NCBI GenBank assembly: GCA_030614785.1
Contig: JAUWTJ010000009.1
Location: forward strand, 1 to 64,000
Reading direction: 5' to 3'
Source: Alphaproteobacteria bacterium
Lineage (GTDB): Bacteria > Pseudomonadota > Alphaproteobacteria > M2410
DNA length: 64,000 nt
Below the pieces are notes generated by a model. The model was not told the origin of the DNA. It saw nothing but the letters and a program-made list of their open reading frames with translations, and made no database searches. Positions 61,747 to 64,000 of the stretch are shown one piece after another (positions within the stretch are counted from its first letter, which is position 1; each line of letters begins with the position of its first letter). The position numbers and the translations under genes are program-made.

Positions 61747-62150
61747 TGCTACGTCTTGCCTGCATTCTCGTTCTGACGTTCCTTCCGTGGGCGAGTGCAT
61801 CGGGGCAGACCGCGCGAACCAATTATCTTTTGAACTGTATGGGTTGCCATTTGATGGACGGTTCCGGCACAAGAGACAAGGTGCCATCGCTGAAGGGTGA
61901 GGTTGCCAGATTTCTGCATGTCGATGGCGGGCGCGCCTTTCTGATTCAGGTTCCGGGTACCTCCCAATCAAGGCTGAACGATGCGGAGACCGCAGACGTT
62001 CTCAACTATATCCTGCGCGCTTTCGATCCTGGTCATCTGCCGGATAGCTTTATCCCTTATACCGAAGAAGAAGTCGCGCAGCATCGCGGCACTCAGTTGG
62101 TCGACGCCATGGCGCGGCGCGCCGAACTGGCCGCAGGGTTCCAGAAGTAA
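61746..62150 (+). CDS. Monoheme cytochrome c of the amine dehydrogenase cluster
   Basis: The 134-residue protein has a signal peptide (about 1-20, ending ASASGQT) and one heme site CMGCH near residues 31-35. A Met ligand is not certain; candidates lie after residue 37. A cytochrome of this kind follows the small-subunit gene in known aau clusters and may accept electrons from the TTQ enzyme in place of a blue copper protein. The ATG shares a base with the preceding stop. Confidence 0.85.
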   Translation: MLRLACILVLTFLPWASASGQTARTNYLLNCMGCHLMDGSGTRDKVPSLKGEVARFLHVDGGRAFLIQVPGTSQSRLNDAETADVLNYILRAFDPGHLPDSFIPYTEEEVAQHRGTQLVDAMARRAELAAGFQK

Positions 62151-62875
62151 TGACAGGTAATCTCGAAAAAACCGTGGGGATCATGGGCGGCCTCGGACCG
62201 GAGGCGACCGCAAATTTCTTTTCAAAGCTCATCGCCGCAACGCCTGCCGCAAGCGATCAGGATCATCTCCACATTCTCATCGACAACAACCCGAAAGTGC
62301 CAAACCGACATCTTGCCATACGCGGCCAGAGCCCGAGCGTCGGGCCGGATCTTGTCGCCATGGCGCGCCGCCTTGAAAAGGCCGGGGCCGACTTTGTGGT
62401 GATGGTGTGTAACACCGCCCATGCCTGGACCGGGGATATTCGGGCGGCGCTTGCCATCCCTTTCATCAGCTTCATTGAAGAGGTGGCGGGCCATATCGCC
62501 GCGACATACGCGCCCGGCCCGGTCGGAGTTATGGCCGCGGATGGCTGCCTTGAAGCGCAGCTCTACCAGGACGCCCTCAAGGCCAGGGGATTTGCGCCAG
62601 TTTTGTGGGATAAGGACAAGCTGGAGCGGTTCATGGCCCTGGTTTTTCGCATCAAGGCCGGCGAGCGTGACGATGCCATGGGCCCCGAGATGGCCGCGCT
62701 TGCAGAAGATCTTGCAAGCCGGGGCGCGAGCCTTATTATCAGCGGCTGTACAGAAATCCCGCTGGTTCTGGATGCGGCCGATGTGCGCGTGCCGCTCATC
62801 TCATCAAGTGACCTTCTGGTCCAGCGGACCATAGAGTATGCACGAGGCACAAGGCCTCTGCCCCAAACCATCTGA
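62150..62875 (+). CDS. Aspartate/glutamate racemase family protein
   Basis: The 241-residue cofactor-independent racemase has GIMGGLGPEATANFF near the start and catalytic Cys87 (MVCNTAHAW) and Cys200 (SGCTEIPLVL). It resembles aspartate racemases and broad amino acid racemases more than MurI, which is encoded separately in this window. Its ATG shares a base with the cytochrome stop (TAATG), so it belongs to the amine dehydrogenase transcript. The substrate amino acid is unknown. Confidence 0.88.
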   Translation: MTGNLEKTVGIMGGLGPEATANFFSKLIAATPAASDQDHLHILIDNNPKVPNRHLAIRGQSPSVGPDLVAMARRLEKAGADFVVMVCNTAHAWTGDIRAALAIPFISFIEEVAGHIAATYAPGPVGVMAADGCLEAQLYQDALKARGFAPVLWDKDKLERFMALVFRIKAGERDDAMGPEMAALAEDLASRGASLIISGCTEIPLVLDAADVRVPLISSSDLLVQRTIEYARGTRPLPQTI

Positions 62876-62885
62876 GGACAAACCC

Positions 62886-63881
62886 ATGCATCTGGCCCGT
62901 TTCCCCCGCGTTCGTCTTGCCCACCTGCCAACGCCGCTTGAGCCGATGGCGCGTCTCACCAAACATTTCGGCGGCCCGACGCTCTACGTGAAGCGCGACG
63001 ACTGCACCGGGCTGGCATCAGGCGGCAATAAAACGAGGAAACTTGAATATCTCATGGCCGAGGCGCTCCGCGAAGGCGCTGACACAATCCTGACCCAGGG
63101 CGCGGTGCAATCCAACCATTGTCGCCAGACGGCAGCCGCTGCGGCCAGGCTTGGCATGAAGTGTTTTCTGCTGTTCGAAAAACGTGTCACTGATGCAGAC
63201 GACGCCTACCTCAATTCCGGAAATGTTCTGCTCGACCGAATATATGGGGCCTCCATCCTGGAGTATGATGCGGGTACGGATATGAATACGGCTCTTGGCG
63301 AGGTTGCTGACAAGGTTCGAAGCGAAGGCAGCACGCCCTATATCATACCAGGCGGCGGGTCCAACAAGGTCGGGGCGCTGGGCTATGCCAACTGCGCTCT
63401 TGAACTTGTCGCACAGGCCAATGATATGGATGTGAAAATCGATCACATTATCCACGCGACCGGCAGCGCCGGGACGCAAGGCGGGCTAGTCGCCGGGCTC
63501 AAGGTGATCAATGCCGGCATTCCGGTCCTCGGGATCGGGGTTAATGCGCCGCAGGATATCCAGGAGACACGGGTTTTTAATCTGGCCGAAGAGACCGCCG
63601 ACTATCTCGGCGTGCCAGGCGGCGTTGCACGCTCGGATATCGTGGCCAACTGCAATTATATTGGCGAAGGTTACGGCGTCCCCACGCAAGGTATGCTGGA
63701 TGCGGTTCATCTTGCTGCGCACATGGAGGGATTGCTGTTTGATCCGGTCTATAGCGGCAAGGGCCTCGACGGCATGTTCGATCTCATCAGCAAAGGTCAC
63801 TTTGGCAAAAACGATACGTTGGTCTTCATCCACACCGGCGGCTCGGTGGGACTGTTTGGCTATCAAAATGTTTTTGGATAG
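62886..63881 (+). CDS. PLP enzyme, D-cysteine desulfhydrase / L-cysteate sulfo-lyase family
   Basis: The 331-residue fold-type II PLP enzyme has the PLP Lys49 in SGGNKTRKLE and Ser74 in VQSNHCRQ, like ACC deaminase and DcyD. HATGSAGTQGGLVAG near 200-214 is the phosphate cup. The opening MHLARFPRVRLAHLPTPLEPM recalls the L-cysteate sulfo-lyase CuyA of marine alphaproteobacteria, so either D-cysteine to pyruvate plus sulfide or L-cysteate to pyruvate plus sulfite is possible. GAGGACAAACCC sets the ATG. It follows the racemase by 10 bases. Confidence 0.85.
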   Translation: MHLARFPRVRLAHLPTPLEPMARLTKHFGGPTLYVKRDDCTGLASGGNKTRKLEYLMAEALREGADTILTQGAVQSNHCRQTAAAAARLGMKCFLLFEKRVTDADDAYLNSGNVLLDRIYGASILEYDAGTDMNTALGEVADKVRSEGSTPYIIPGGGSNKVGALGYANCALELVAQANDMDVKIDHIIHATGSAGTQGGLVAGLKVINAGIPVLGIGVNAPQDIQETRVFNLAEETADYLGVPGGVARSDIVANCNYIGEGYGVPTQGMLDAVHLAAHMEGLLFDPVYSGKGLDGMFDLISKGHFGKNDTLVFIHTGGSVGLFGYQNVFG

Positions 63882-64000
63882 AACGTCCTGGAGTAAAGCA
63901 ACTCACCAGCCGGTATAGCGCCCGGTCTATCAACAAAAGCTCCGACAGGTTAACCAAACCTTACCTGCAATGCCGCAGACGGCAAGGCTTTCGGGACATC

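Noticed and set aside
1-64000. rRNA or tRNA genes
   Set aside because: No conserved rRNA segment or cloverleaf with a T-loop motif was found in the intergenic regions.

Overview
The window reads as about 64 kb of chromosome from an alphaproteobacterium. Supporting signs are the linked housekeeping blocks accA/xerD/aroK-aroB/CNNM transporter and bolA/dnaJ-like/cobS/cobT (aerobic CobN-S-T cobaltochelatase), the secA tail, fairly even high-GC codon use, and several alphaproteobacterial-style intergenic palindromes. The many acyl-CoA dehydrogenase, CaiB/BaiF, short-chain dehydrogenase and LLM-type oxidoreductase genes suggest a marine or soil heterotroph of the Parvibaculales/Rhodospirillales kind, but the family cannot be fixed from the sequence alone. 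No rRNA, tRNA, CRISPR, phage or transposase gene was seen, and almost no dedicated transcription regulator is present.

Layout. 1-9 kb: last codons of secA, a small c-type cytochrome, epoxide hydrolase plus SLC13-type permease, a GST, accA, xerD, a 677-residue exported protein of unknown role, and a 43-residue membrane protein too short for ordinary gene calling. 9-23.5 kb: aroK-aroB-CNNM transporter, bolA, a J-domain protein, cobS, an unknown exported protein, cobT, then exported hydrolases and beta-propeller proteins and a 447-residue orphan. 23.6-35 kb: a five-gene minus-strand run (serine hydrolase, two tandem-duplicated SDRs, a VOC protein, murI), a D-2-hydroxyacid dehydrogenase, a PAS_5 protein, a Cys-rich orphan, an array of five consecutive hairpins, tesB-type thioesterase, CaiB/BaiF CoA-transferase and an S9 peptidase. 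35.4-42.6 kb: a heme d1 operon nirE-C-F-D-L-G-H-J, followed after a large palindromic repeat by nirN, which is broken by a one-base frameshift. 42.7-54.5 kb: antiporter, two acyl-CoA dehydrogenases, two LLM-type oxidoreductases, a sirtuin, an SDR, a duplicated DsbA-fold protein and an amidase. 54.6-63.9 kb: a quinoprotein island.

How the genes work together. The nir genes turn uroporphyrinogen III into heme d1 through precorrin-2/siroheme, which implies a cytochrome cd1 nitrite reductase (nirS) elsewhere in the genome. The quinoprotein island pairs a PQQ- and heme-dependent alcohol dehydrogenase, a class II cytochrome c and a diheme cytochrome c with a complete large subunit-E-D-small subunit set for a tryptophan tryptophylquinone (TTQ) amine dehydrogenase of aromatic-amine type and a further monoheme cytochrome c. 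I infer periplasmic oxidation of alcohols and amines to aldehydes with electrons passed to cytochromes. The two genes translationally linked downstream (Asp/Glu-type racemase, and a PLP enzyme of the D-cysteine desulfhydrase/L-cysteate sulfo-lyase family) may extend this to sulfur-containing or D-amino compounds. The most unusual items are the PQQ/TTQ island, the five-hairpin array at 31.0-31.2 kb, the nirN frameshift beside a palindromic repeat, and the unknown exported gene between cobS and cobT.
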